From the NCBI RefSeq assembly GCF_004684805.1, contig NZ_SRID01000008.1, positions 1-49,131 on the forward strand: a DNA stretch of 49,131 nt. The letters run 5' to 3'. Below, piece by piece: positions 9,640-16,001 of the stretch. The notes beneath the pieces were generated by a model that searched no databases, was not told where the DNA came from, and saw only the letters and a program-made list of their open reading frames with translations. Within the stretch, counting starts at the first letter, position 1. The number at the start of each line of letters is the position of its first letter. This DNA comes from Streptomyces palmae (GTDB lineage: Bacteria > Actinomycetota > Actinomycetes > Streptomycetales > Streptomycetaceae). The translations under genes and the position numbers were made by a program.

Positions 9640-9654
9640 TAGTGGTCTCCACTA
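9640..9654. promoter_or_regulatory. Palindrome upstream of mutA, possible operator
   Basis: TAGTGG (9640-9645), TCT, CCACTA (9649-9654) form a perfect 6-bp inverted repeat 12 bases before the mutA ATG. The half AGTGGTCT resembles half of a GntR-type DasR site, but the second half lacks the AGA needed for the 16-bp consensus, so the regulator is unknown. Confidence 0.4.
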
Positions 9655-9735
9655 AAGCCGCAGCAGAGCCTGCACCTGTGACCTTTGACTCTTTGCGCAG
9701 GTGAGCAGCGTCACGGGGCCCTCTCAGAGAGGAGT

Positions 9736-9771
9736 CCCGCCCGGTGCGACGGGGGATGCACACCGGGCGGG
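9736..9771 (-). terminator. Hairpin between P450 remnant and mutA
   Basis: CCCGCCCGGTG (9736-9746) and CACCGGGCGGG (9761-9771) make a perfect 11-bp stem with a 14-base loop. It lies 64 bp beyond the stop of the P450 remnant and upstream of mutA on the same strand, so it probably was the P450 gene's terminator; a role in the mutA leader is also possible. Confidence 0.6.
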
Positions 9772-9834
9772 CACGGCAACCTTTTTACCGCATCACGGCC
9801 CGACTACGCAGCAAAAAAGCGTTCGCTTCTGCAT

Positions 9835-10113
9835 TCACCGGGAAATCGGCAGCGAGATCAAGCCATGCACATGGAGGGTGGGACGCCGACGCGGTTCCTC
9901 GCGCGGCGGGGCCGGCGGGGCCCGGGAAATCCGCTCCAGCTGCGTGACACGGGAGATTTCGACCGCCGTCCGGGCCGGCGGCGCGCCAGGCGGTAGTGGA
10001 TGCCGCGGCCGAGCGCAAGGTGCCCGCGATGGCCATGTTGCGGATCGAAGTGATCCGCTTCTGCGAACTGCCGTGGATCGCGGTCGGCGGAGGCGATCCG
10101 GCAATCGGCCGCG
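9835..10113 (-). pseudogene. Cytochrome P450 C-terminal remnant
   Basis: Only the last ~90 residues of a bacterial P450 can be read, in two frames. The first frame (to about 9987) gives ASADRDPRQF, ADHFDPQHGHRGHLALG and RGIHYRL, matching the P450 meander and heme-binding loop (normally HLxFGxGxHxCxG). The heme-ligand Cys is replaced by Arg (CGC for TGC). A one-base loss right after this point moves the reading to another frame, which continues GAPPARTAVEISRVTQLER and ends RRRPTLHVHGLISLPISR-stop, the usual P450 C-terminus. About 300 N-terminal residues are absent; similarity stops at the 10114 hairpin. The gene is clearly dead; which P450 family it came from cannot be told. Confidence 0.82.
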
Positions 10114-10145
10114 GGGGCGGCGCCGGGTCTCCCCGGCGCCGCCCC
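10114..10145. terminator. Strong 14-bp hairpin bounding the P450 remnant
   Basis: GGGGCGGCGCCGGG (10114-10127) and CCCGGCGCCGCCCC (10132-10145) pair perfectly around the loop TCTC. It marks the upstream limit of recognisable P450 sequence. No gene is recognised in 10146-10575 on either strand. Confidence 0.6.
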
Positions 10146-10575
10146 GAGCCACAGGCGGCCCCGACCCCCGTCCGGGGCCACCTCGTTCCGCGGACCGTCC
10201 TGGTCACCGCGCGCGTGCGGTCGCCGCCCCGCGGCCCGCCGAGCACCCGGTCGACGAGCGGCAGGTGGCGTCGGCGACCGGGGCCAGGTGCTCGTGCTCC
10301 TCTGCCGGTCCGCCGCCGGTGGCCACCACCACGCTGTCGGAGCCGGGTACCAGTAGCTGACCACGCGCCCGGTGGTCCAAACCCCGGCGCGACGCCACTA
10401 CTTCCCTCCTGGCAGCAAGTTGCCAATCGCCGAGCGGCGTCTCCTGGACCTTGACTCGGGCGAGCCCGGACATCGGGGCCGGCGGCGCGGGTGAGGGAAC
10501 ATCGGCGGCCCAAGGGCGCCCACTCGACCCGCCGTCATGTGCGGGGACCTACTCGCCGCTTCTCCCGCGGCACCC

Positions 10576-10609
10576 GGATACGGCACCGGTGGCGGCCGAA
10601 GCCGTATCC
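10576..10609 (-). terminator. Hairpin downstream of the 56-codon ORF
   Basis: GGATACGGC (10576-10584) and GCCGTATCC (10601-10609) pair perfectly around a 16-base loop, 25 bp past the stop of the small minus-strand ORF at 10635-10805. The placement supports that ORF being a transcription unit of its own. Confidence 0.5.
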
Positions 10610-10634
10610 CGGCATCGCGGCGGGGGCGCGCGCC

Positions 10635-10805
10635 TCAGTCGACTCCGGGGAGGATGTGTGGCTCCGCGAGGTCCTCTTCGTACCCGGCGAGTCGGATGGG
10701 GGCCGAGCGGGCCCATACCTCGAGATTGCCCAGTTCGCCTTCGCGGGCGGGACGCTCGTCCCGTTCGGCGGGGGGCTCGTTGCGCTTGCTCTTCTCGGCT
10801 GTCAC
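10635..10805 (-). CDS. Unrecognised 56-residue small protein
   Basis: A GTG-started ORF preceded by GGAG at normal distance encodes 56 residues. The first ~25 are charged and hydrophilic (EKSKRNEPPAERDERPAREG); the second half, LEVWARSAPIRLAGYEEDL followed by AEPHILPGVD, looks like a structured or recognition segment with aromatic and proline residues. There is no signal peptide, membrane span or cysteine. A hairpin follows the stop, and a TAGGCT -10-like element lies at 10920-10925. The charged leader plus distinct C-terminus recalls peptide precursors, but no modifying enzyme is adjacent, so function is unknown. Confidence 0.55.
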   Translation of the reverse strand: MTAEKSKRNEPPAERDERPAREGELGNLEVWARSAPIRLAGYEEDLAEPHILPGVD

Positions 10806-10949
10806 CGCACACTCCGTTCGTGTGGGACCGGGATGCCTACGCGTTCTCCACCTGGCGCGGCACGCCCGGTGGGGCTGTTGGTCGAAGCACTTCGGACGCT
10901 GTGGCGATCCGCTCCGCTCAGCCTAACGGGCTCCCCCGGTCGGCGCGCG

Positions 10950-11051
10950 CCGGTTTCGGTCACAGTGGTGGGCCGGCGCACATCCGGGTATCCCTTCGAA
11001 CGGCGGCTCACCGAGTACACCGGGGTGGTGGGCATGGCCATCCGAAACCGG
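10950..11051 (+). promoter_or_regulatory. Long-range 10-bp inverted repeat ending in the DUF3048 gene leader
   Basis: CCGGTTTCGG (10950-10959) is the exact reverse complement of CCGAAACCGG (11042-11051), whose last bases overlap the ribosome-binding sequence GGAAGGG of the next gene. Pairing in the mRNA would hide that site; alternatively both arms are operator copies. Transcript start unknown. Confidence 0.35.
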
Positions 11052-11065
11052 AAGGGATGACGGCC

Positions 11066-12046
11066 ATGCGGGTCACACGGGGTACCGCCGGCGGAACCAA
11101 GGGACTCACCCTGCTGGCGGCCACGCTGCTGGTGGCACTGCTGCCCGGCTGCGGCAGCGGCGGCGACAGCCGCGGCGGCGGGAGGACCGAGAAGAGCCAC
11201 TCGACCTTCACCGGCGCCCCGGCCGAGCCGCGCCCGGTCCTCGCGGTGAAGATCGACAATGTGGCCGCCGCCCGCCCGCAGACCGGGGTGGACAGCGCCG
11301 ACATCGTCTATGTGGAGCAGGTGGAGGGCGGGCTGAGCCGCATGCTGGGCATCTTCTCCACCCATGTGCCCGACACCGTCGGCCCGGTGCGCAGCGCCCG
11401 GGAGACGGATCTGGACCTGCTGCGGCAGTTCGACCGGCCGGCCCTCGCCTACTCCGGGGCGCAGTCCAAGCTCCAGCCCTCGATCGCCCAGGCGCCGTTG
11501 TATCCGCTGCCGCCCGAGCGTGCCCCCCAGGCGTACCGGCGCAGCCGGGATCGGGCGGCGCCGCACAACCTCTACGTCCGCCCGGCCACCGCACTGCGTG
11601 CCGCACCGGACGCGGGCGACGCCAAGGACATCGGCTTCCGCTTCGGCGCCGCTCCGGCCGAGGGCGGTCGCCCGACCTCCCGGCAGACCGTCCACTATCC
11701 GGCCGCGGACTTCGCGTTCACCTGGTCGGGCGAGCGCGAGCGCTGGCTGGTCTCCATGGACGGCACGCCGGCGACCACCACCGACGGCAAGCGGCTGGCC
11801 GCCGGCACCGTGGTGGTGCAGTACGTGAACGTCAGCCCGTCGCGCTTCCACGACCGGTTCGGCAGTGTGTCCCCCTTCACCGAGACCACCGGCTCGGGTG
11901 CCGCGCTGGTACTGCGCGACGGAAAGGCGTACCAGGCCCACTGGGAGCGCCCGACCGCCTCGGACGGCACGGAGTTCCGCACGCCCGGCGGTCAGCGGGT
12001 GGCCTTCGCCACCGGGCAGGTGTGGGTGGTGTACGCACCGCGGTGA
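11066..12046 (+). CDS. DUF3048 domain-containing lipoprotein (YerB-like)
   Basis: Predicted secreted lipoprotein of 326 residues. The N-terminus has a basic start, a hydrophobic stretch LTLLAATLLVALL and the lipobox LLPGC, so the mature protein would be lipid-anchored outside the membrane. The body matches the DUF3048/YerB family: VLAVKIDNVAAARPQTGVDSAD near the start, YVEQVEGGLSRMLGIF, the VGPVRSARETD segment and a C-terminal half with FAFTWSGERERWLVSMDGTP. Function is unknown; these proteins are suspected to act at the cell wall. ATG 11066 is preferred over ATG 11057 because GGAAGGG is then at correct spacing. Confidence 0.88.
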   Translation: MRVTRGTAGGTKGLTLLAATLLVALLPGCGSGGDSRGGGRTEKSHSTFTGAPAEPRPVLAVKIDNVAAARPQTGVDSADIVYVEQVEGGLSRMLGIFSTHVPDTVGPVRSARETDLDLLRQFDRPALAYSGAQSKLQPSIAQAPLYPLPPERAPQAYRRSRDRAAPHNLYVRPATALRAAPDAGDAKDIGFRFGAAPAEGGRPTSRQTVHYPAADFAFTWSGERERWLVSMDGTPATTTDGKRLAAGTVVVQYVNVSPSRFHDRFGSVSPFTETTGSGAALVLRDGKAYQAHWERPTASDGTEFRTPGGQRVAFATGQVWVVYAPR

Positions 12047-12069
12047 GGACGCCGGGCGCGATGGCGTCC
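12047..12069. terminator. Short hairpin between convergent genes
   Basis: GGACGCC (12047-12053) and GGCGTCC (12063-12069) form a 7-bp stem with a 9-base loop in the 30-bp gap between the DUF3048 gene stop and the hydrolase stop, fitting a shared terminator. Confidence 0.5.
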
Positions 12070-12076
12070 GGTCGCC

Positions 12077-12760
12077 TCAGGCCGCCGCGGCGGCCAGGAT
12101 CACCTCGGCCACCGCCCCCGGCCGGGAGACCATCACCGCGTGGTCCGCGCCGTCCAGGACGGTGGTGACGGCCCCCATCCGGTCGGCCAGCAGGCGCTGC
12201 AGATCGGGGTGGACGATCTGGTCGGCGCCGGCCACCACGTAGTAGGTGGGGTGCTCCCGCCAGCCGGGCGGCCCCACGGCGAAGGTGAACCGCTCGGTGT
12301 CACTGGGCCCCTGGACCGCGGCCATCACCCGGCCCCGCACCGGGTCGGCGTCCGGGCAGAAGTAGCGGGCGTACAGGTCCTGCGGCAGTGTGAACCGGCC
12401 CTGCCGGTCCACCTCGAACCGTTCGGCCGAGGGCAGGCGCGGCGCCCGCGCGGTGAGCGCTCCCGCGGTCTCCCCCTCGTCGGGCGCGTAGGCGGCGATG
12501 TACACCAGCGCGCTGATGCCGGGCATATGGTGCGCCGCTTGGGTGATGACCACACCGCCGAAGGAGTGACCCACCAGGACGACCGACTCTCCGTCGAGCT
12601 CGTCCAGGCAGGCGCGGACCCGTGCCAGGTCCTCGTCGATGGAGGACAGCGGCAGTTGGGCGGCGATGACGGTGTGTCCGGCGTCCTGCAGGGGCGGGAT
12701 CACCTCGCTCCATGACGAGCCGTCGGCGATGGCCCCGTGCACCAGCAGGATGGTTGCCAC
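12077..12760 (-). CDS. Alpha/beta hydrolase
   Basis: Cytoplasmic alpha/beta-fold esterase/hydrolase of 227 residues. It begins with strand-1 ATILLVHGAIADGSSW (oxyanion HG), has the nucleophile elbow GHSFGG near residue 80, and ends with the catalytic His in GADHAVMVSRPGAVAEVIL. This resembles the small salicylate-esterase/EstC-like hydrolases; the substrate is unknown. GTG 12760 is chosen because GGGAG lies 8 bases upstream and the domain starts right there; the longer frame upstream is low-quality sequence. It is transcribed away from the SARP gene. Confidence 0.88.
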   Translation of the reverse strand: MATILLVHGAIADGSSWSEVIPPLQDAGHTVIAAQLPLSSIDEDLARVRACLDELDGESVVLVGHSFGGVVITQAAHHMPGISALVYIAAYAPDEGETAGALTARAPRLPSAERFEVDRQGRFTLPQDLYARYFCPDADPVRGRVMAAVQGPSDTERFTFAVGPPGWREHPTYYVVAGADQIVHPDLQRLLADRMGAVTTVLDGADHAVMVSRPGAVAEVILAAAAA

Positions 12761-12991
12761 GCTGCACGCTCCCGTTCTTCCCGGAGGACGGCCCCGAGGC
12801 GCGTATGGGGCGACCATAGAGGGCGCGCCGCACGGCAGCATGTCGATCAAGAGCCGGCCGACGGTACGGGGCTCCCCGCCCGGCCACCCCGCGCAGGATT
12901 TCCGCACACGTGATCGCACGATATCGGAGAGACGGCCGCAAACCCGCGGAAAAGAGTCCGCCAGGAAAGACGACAACCGAATAGAGTCGCG

Positions 12992-13010
12992 ATTACCGAC
13001 GCATTACCGA
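12992..13010 (+). promoter_or_regulatory. Direct repeat ATTACCGA with 11-bp period
   Basis: ATTACCGA occurs at 12992-12999 and 13003-13010 separated by CGC, one helical turn apart; the core ACCGA occurs again at 12976-12980. Direct repeats with 11-bp period next to a -10-like sequence (TATCCC at 13015) are the layout SARP regulators recognise. Confidence 0.35.
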
Positions 13011-13115
13011 GAAGTATCCCCAGCACCCACAGGACACAACCGACACACCATTGCGGTCGGCACCGCGCCCGGTTCCGCACGGCCGACCACCGATCTTCCC
13101 CGCGAAATGAGAGCC

Positions 13116-13144
13116 TTGCCGTACCCCACCAGCGTCGGTATATC
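13116..13144 (+). promoter_or_regulatory. Putative promoter of the SARP gene
   Basis: TTGCCG (13116-13121), a 17-base spacer and TATATC (13139-13144) match the HrdB-type pattern in orientation toward the SARP gene. It would give a leader of about 180 bases. Confidence 0.45.
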
Positions 13145-13329
13145 ATGCTGACAGCCGACCACATTAGATCTTCACCGATGTGCGGCCGCGTCGCGATCGA
13201 GCGCGAAAACACTGCGCCGAAAAACCGGGGAAAGCACCGCAGAGCGACGGCGCGCACCACACGTGTTTCATTTGAGGCGACATCGACCTGGCCTCGAGTG
13301 CGGCAGAAGGAAAACAATGGGGGATGCCG

Positions 13330-14157
13330 GTGAGGTACGAAATCCTGGGCCCGCTCCGCGTGGTGGACGGCGCCGAAATCTCATCGATCAGGGCACACAA
13401 AATACGGCTGCTACTCGCCACCTTACTGATGCGTGTGGACCGCGAGGTGTCCGTCAACCAGCTCATCACCGAGATATGGGGAGGGAATCCGCCACGGCGG
13501 GTGATATCCAGCCTCCATGTCTACGTGTCGCAGTTGCGGAAGTTCCTGAACCGTTCCGGCGTGGCCGAGAGCCCGATCGTCACCCAACCACCCGGCTATT
13601 CGCTGCGGCTCGGTGACGACGAGTTCGATCTCCACGAGTTCGAGGGCCTGTCCCGCAGCGGCCGTGCTCTCGCGCAGGACGGACGGCACACCGAGGCCGC
13701 CACGGCCCTGGAATCCGCGCTGCGCCTGTGGCGCGGCCCCGCGCTGAGCGGTATGCGCGACGGGCCGATCGCCGGCGGATTCGTGGTCTGGCTGGAGGAA
13801 TCCCGGCTGGAGTCCACCGAGATCCTCGTCGCCTCCCGGCTCGCCCTGGGACAGCACCGCCGGCTGGTGCCGTACCTCTACGCACTGGTCGCGGAACATC
13901 CGCTGCGCGAGGCGTTCTACCGCCAGCTGATGGTGGCGCTCTACCGCTCCGAGTGCCAGGCGGAGGCCCTGAAGGTCTTCCAGTCCGCACGCCGGGCGAT
14001 CAAGGAGCAGTTGGGGCTGGAGCCGTGCCGGGCTCTCCAGCACACCCACCTCGCGGTGCTCGCCGCGGACGACGAACAGCTGGACCGGGCAGCGGCGCCG
14101 ACGAGCCGAGACCGGTCGGCGAACGCGGTGGCCGCCGGCCGCCCGAGCCCCTGCTGA
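13330..14157 (+). CDS. SARP-family (AfsR/DnrI/RedD) transcriptional regulator
   Basis: DNA-binding activator of the Streptomyces antibiotic regulatory protein type, 275 residues. It has the OmpR-like winged helix at residues 1-90 (start RYEILGPLRV, LLLATLLMRVDREVSVNQLI, helix SSLHVYVSQLRKFL, then the wing PGYSLRL) and a bacterial transcriptional activation domain after it (LEESRLESTEILVASRLALG, HPLREAFYRQLMVALYRS, LGLEP). No ATPase domain follows, so it is a small SARP. GTG 13330 is preferred because GGGGGA is then at proper distance; ATG 13324 is also possible. A TTA leucine codon at 13423-13425 implies bldA dependence. No biosynthetic cluster adjoins it, so it is an orphan regulator here. 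Confidence 0.92.
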   Translation: MRYEILGPLRVVDGAEISSIRAHKIRLLLATLLMRVDREVSVNQLITEIWGGNPPRRVISSLHVYVSQLRKFLNRSGVAESPIVTQPPGYSLRLGDDEFDLHEFEGLSRSGRALAQDGRHTEAATALESALRLWRGPALSGMRDGPIAGGFVVWLEESRLESTEILVASRLALGQHRRLVPYLYALVAEHPLREAFYRQLMVALYRSECQAEALKVFQSARRAIKEQLGLEPCRALQHTHLAVLAADDEQLDRAAAPTSRDRSANAVAAGRPSPC

Positions 14158-14216
14158 CGGGAACGCACCCGCGCCACCCCTAAGGGACGGTCCATCGCCC
14201 CCTCAAAGGATCAGGG

Positions 14217-14232
14217 TCCACCCCAGGGTGGA
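14217..14232 (+). promoter_or_regulatory. Palindrome TCCACCC-CA-GGGTGGA
   Basis: A perfect 7-bp inverted repeat lies about 150 bp upstream of the DMT transporter gene, followed by a second palindrome 23 bp further on. Two dyads in a promoter region suggest binding of a dimeric regulator. Confidence 0.5.
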
Positions 14233-14255
14233 TTCCAGGGGCCGAACCGGGGGGC

Positions 14256-14273
14256 GTACTCCCTCAGGAGTAC
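14256..14273 (+). promoter_or_regulatory. Palindrome GTACTCC-CTCA-GGAGTAC
   Basis: A perfect 7-bp inverted repeat with a 4-base centre, the second of two dyads upstream of the DMT transporter. Centre-to-centre distance from the first is about 40 bp, i.e. near four helical turns. Confidence 0.5.
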
Positions 14274-14332
14274 ATGGAAGTCGGTGCTTTGGGACGATGA
14301 CGCCGCGTAGTTGACCCGGCAAGGTGATGGTC

Positions 14333-14371
14333 ATGGACGATGATCTATCAGCACAGCGGGCACCGCGGTGA
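14333..14371 (+). CDS. 12-codon leader ORF upstream of DMT transporter
   Basis: ATG at 14333, with AAGG 8 bases upstream, encodes MDDDLSAQRAPR and ends at a TGA that overlaps the transporter's GTG (GTGA at 14368-14371). The transporter start has no good ribosome site of its own, so ribosomes finishing this leader would re-initiate there. It is seen directly but its use is inferred. Confidence 0.5.
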   Translation: MDDDLSAQRAPR

Positions 14372-15618
14372 CCGCTCTCGGGCTGTCCGTGCTCCTGCAG
14401 CTGATATCCGCGGTCTGCTACGCGGGCGGGGCGATACTTCAGGAGCGCGTGGCGGCCACCGCGGAGGACGCACCCTACGCACCACTGCGCCGCGGCAGTT
14501 GGTGGGCGGCCATCTCGCTCAACGGTGCCGGCGCGGCGCTGCATGTCCTGGCGTTGGCCTATGGACCGCTCAGTGTGGTCCAGCCGCTGGGCGCCCTGAC
14601 GATCGTCTTCGCGCTGCCGATGGCCGCGCTGTTCGTGGGACGACGGGTGGGTGCGGCCGGCTGGCGGGGCGCGACGCTGGCCACCGTGGGCCTGGCCGGG
14701 CTGCTGTCCATGACCGGACCTGCCCCGGCCGAGGCGCTCGCCAGGGCGGAGCGGGTGGGACTGACCCTGGTCACCGCCGGCCTGCTCGGGGTGCTGGTGC
14801 TGGCCGCGCGCTGGGGGCGCCGCGCCACGCTGCGCAGTGTGCTGCTGGCCGTGGCGGCGGGCACCGCCTTCGGGGTGTCCTCGGTGTTCACCAAGAACGT
14901 CACCGTGGCCTGGACCTGGGACTCCTGGGCGGACGGCGTGCCGAGCCTGGTCATGATCGTGCTGCTCGCCGCCGGCGGGGTGTTCCTCTCCCAGGCCTCC
15001 TACCGGGGCGCGGGGCTCGCCGCCCCGCTGGCCACCGCCACGGTGGTCAATCCGGTGGTCGCCTCGGCGGTGGGCATGGTCACCCTCGGCGAGCACTTCC
15101 GGCATGGTCTGCCAGGCGGCCTGCTGGCGCTGCTCGCGGGAGCGGTGGCTGCCTCCGGTCTGGCGCTGCTGGCCTCGCACAGCGCGGGTGAGAAGGCCGC
15201 CGGCGGGGATGCGGATTCCTCGGAGGACCTCGGCGCGCCTCGGTCCGATGCCGGGCACTCCGGCCTGAACCCCGCGTCCGAGGCGGCCCCGGCGGTACCG
15301 CCGAGCCGTCACCCGGACACCGAGGGCCGACCGCCCGGCGATTCCCCCGGCACGCCGCCGCTGTGGCAGATCCGCCAGATCGAGCGGACCACCGCGGGCC
15401 CCGCCGACACCGCGATCACCATCGTCGCCTTCGGCGCCGGCCCCACGGGGCGCCGCCCCGCCGGACCTCTCCTGGGGGAGCTGCCCTCCGCGGTACCGCG
15501 CACCGCGTTCGGACTCGTCGGCCGCCCGCGCGGTGGACGCCGTGCCGGCGATGGCGCCGGGCCGTCCGGCCGCGGCGCCACGGGCCGCGCGGGCGACCTC
15601 CTTCAGCCCCACGGCTGA
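14368..15618 (+). CDS. DMT-family (EamA-like) membrane transporter with long C-terminal tail
   Basis: Membrane protein of 416 residues. About nine to ten hydrophobic spans lie in residues 1-272 (LSVLLQLISAVCYAGGAIL, GALTIVFALPMAALFVG, VLVLAARW, LVMIVLLAAGGVFLSQASY, LATATVVNPVVASAVGMVTL, LLALLAGAVAASGLALLA), the layout of drug/metabolite transporters of the EamA/magnesium-NIPA-like kind. The last ~140 residues are hydrophilic, Pro/Gly-rich and lack any recognised domain. Substrate unknown. Expression seems coupled to a 12-codon leader ORF and two upstream palindromes suggest a dedicated regulator. Confidence 0.85.
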   Translation: MTALGLSVLLQLISAVCYAGGAILQERVAATAEDAPYAPLRRGSWWAAISLNGAGAALHVLALAYGPLSVVQPLGALTIVFALPMAALFVGRRVGAAGWRGATLATVGLAGLLSMTGPAPAEALARAERVGLTLVTAGLLGVLVLAARWGRRATLRSVLLAVAAGTAFGVSSVFTKNVTVAWTWDSWADGVPSLVMIVLLAAGGVFLSQASYRGAGLAAPLATATVVNPVVASAVGMVTLGEHFRHGLPGGLLALLAGAVAASGLALLASHSAGEKAAGGDADSSEDLGAPRSDAGHSGLNPASEAAPAVPPSRHPDTEGRPPGDSPGTPPLWQIRQIERTTAGPADTAITIVAFGAGPTGRRPAGPLLGELPSAVPRTAFGLVGRPRGGRRAGDGAGPSGRGATGRAGDLLQPHG

Positions 15619-15703
15619 TCCGGAGCGCACCGGCTGCACGGCCCCGCGCCGCGTGGATCCGCCCGCGGGCCCGCGCCCCGCGGCCTTCGGTGGCGGCGGC
15701 GCC

Positions 15704-15973
15704 TCAGCCGCTCAGATGGGTGTGCAGGTGGGTGACCTCCTCGATGTCCCCGCCGGCCTTCTCCAGCAGTTGCTGGGACAGGTCGTTCAGCGCCCGGGCC
15801 GCGGCGATCTCCTCGCCGACACGCTGCTGGGCGGGGTCGTCGGGGTGGCGGTTGGCGGCGCCGTGGGCCTTGACCTGGGTGCCGTCATGGAGCCGCAGCC
15901 GCACATCCGCCTCGGTCTTCGCGTTGACCTCGTGGAACTCCATCTCGATGTCGCATCCGACGATCTGCTCCAT
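15704..15973 (-). CDS. DUF1876 family protein
   Basis: Small cytoplasmic protein of 89 residues starting MEQIVGCDIEMEFHEVNAKT, with VRLRLHDGTQVKAHGAANRHPDD and an EEIAAARALNDLSQQLLE helix, which fits the DUF1876 family (Rv1738/Rv2632c-like, double-stranded-RNA-binding-like fold). Members of this family in mycobacteria are induced by hypoxia. AGGAGGT lies 7 bases before the ATG at 15973. It lies 28 bp downstream of the phosphoribosyltransferase-hydrolase gene on the same strand, so both are probably one operon. Confidence 0.85.
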   Translation of the reverse strand: MEQIVGCDIEMEFHEVNAKTEADVRLRLHDGTQVKAHGAANRHPDDPAQQRVGEEIAAARALNDLSQQLLEKAGGDIEEVTHLHTHLSG

Positions 15974-16001
15974 CGGGACCACCTCCTGTCTTCCTCCTGG
16001 C

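Larger units (their letters stand above)
12761..13329. other. AT-richer intergenic control region between hydrolase and SARP
   Basis: A 569-bp stretch noticeably lower in GC than the surroundings with no credible gene on either strand. It contains a direct repeat at 12992-13010 and a promoter-like element at 13116-13144, so it most likely holds divergent promoters and regulator sites for the SARP gene. Confidence 0.6.

Noticed and set aside
9721..9760. Cobalamin riboswitch-like GGTGCGA segment near mutA
   Set aside because: The segment is explained by the 11-bp hairpin 9736-9771, and the other conserved riboswitch parts are absent.
10146..10473. Minus-strand frame starting MSGLARVKVQ, with a GTG after GGAGGG near 10400
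   Set aside because: A start is present but the product dissolves into Arg/Ala/Gly-rich sequence, matches no family I know, and no codon-usage support stands out.
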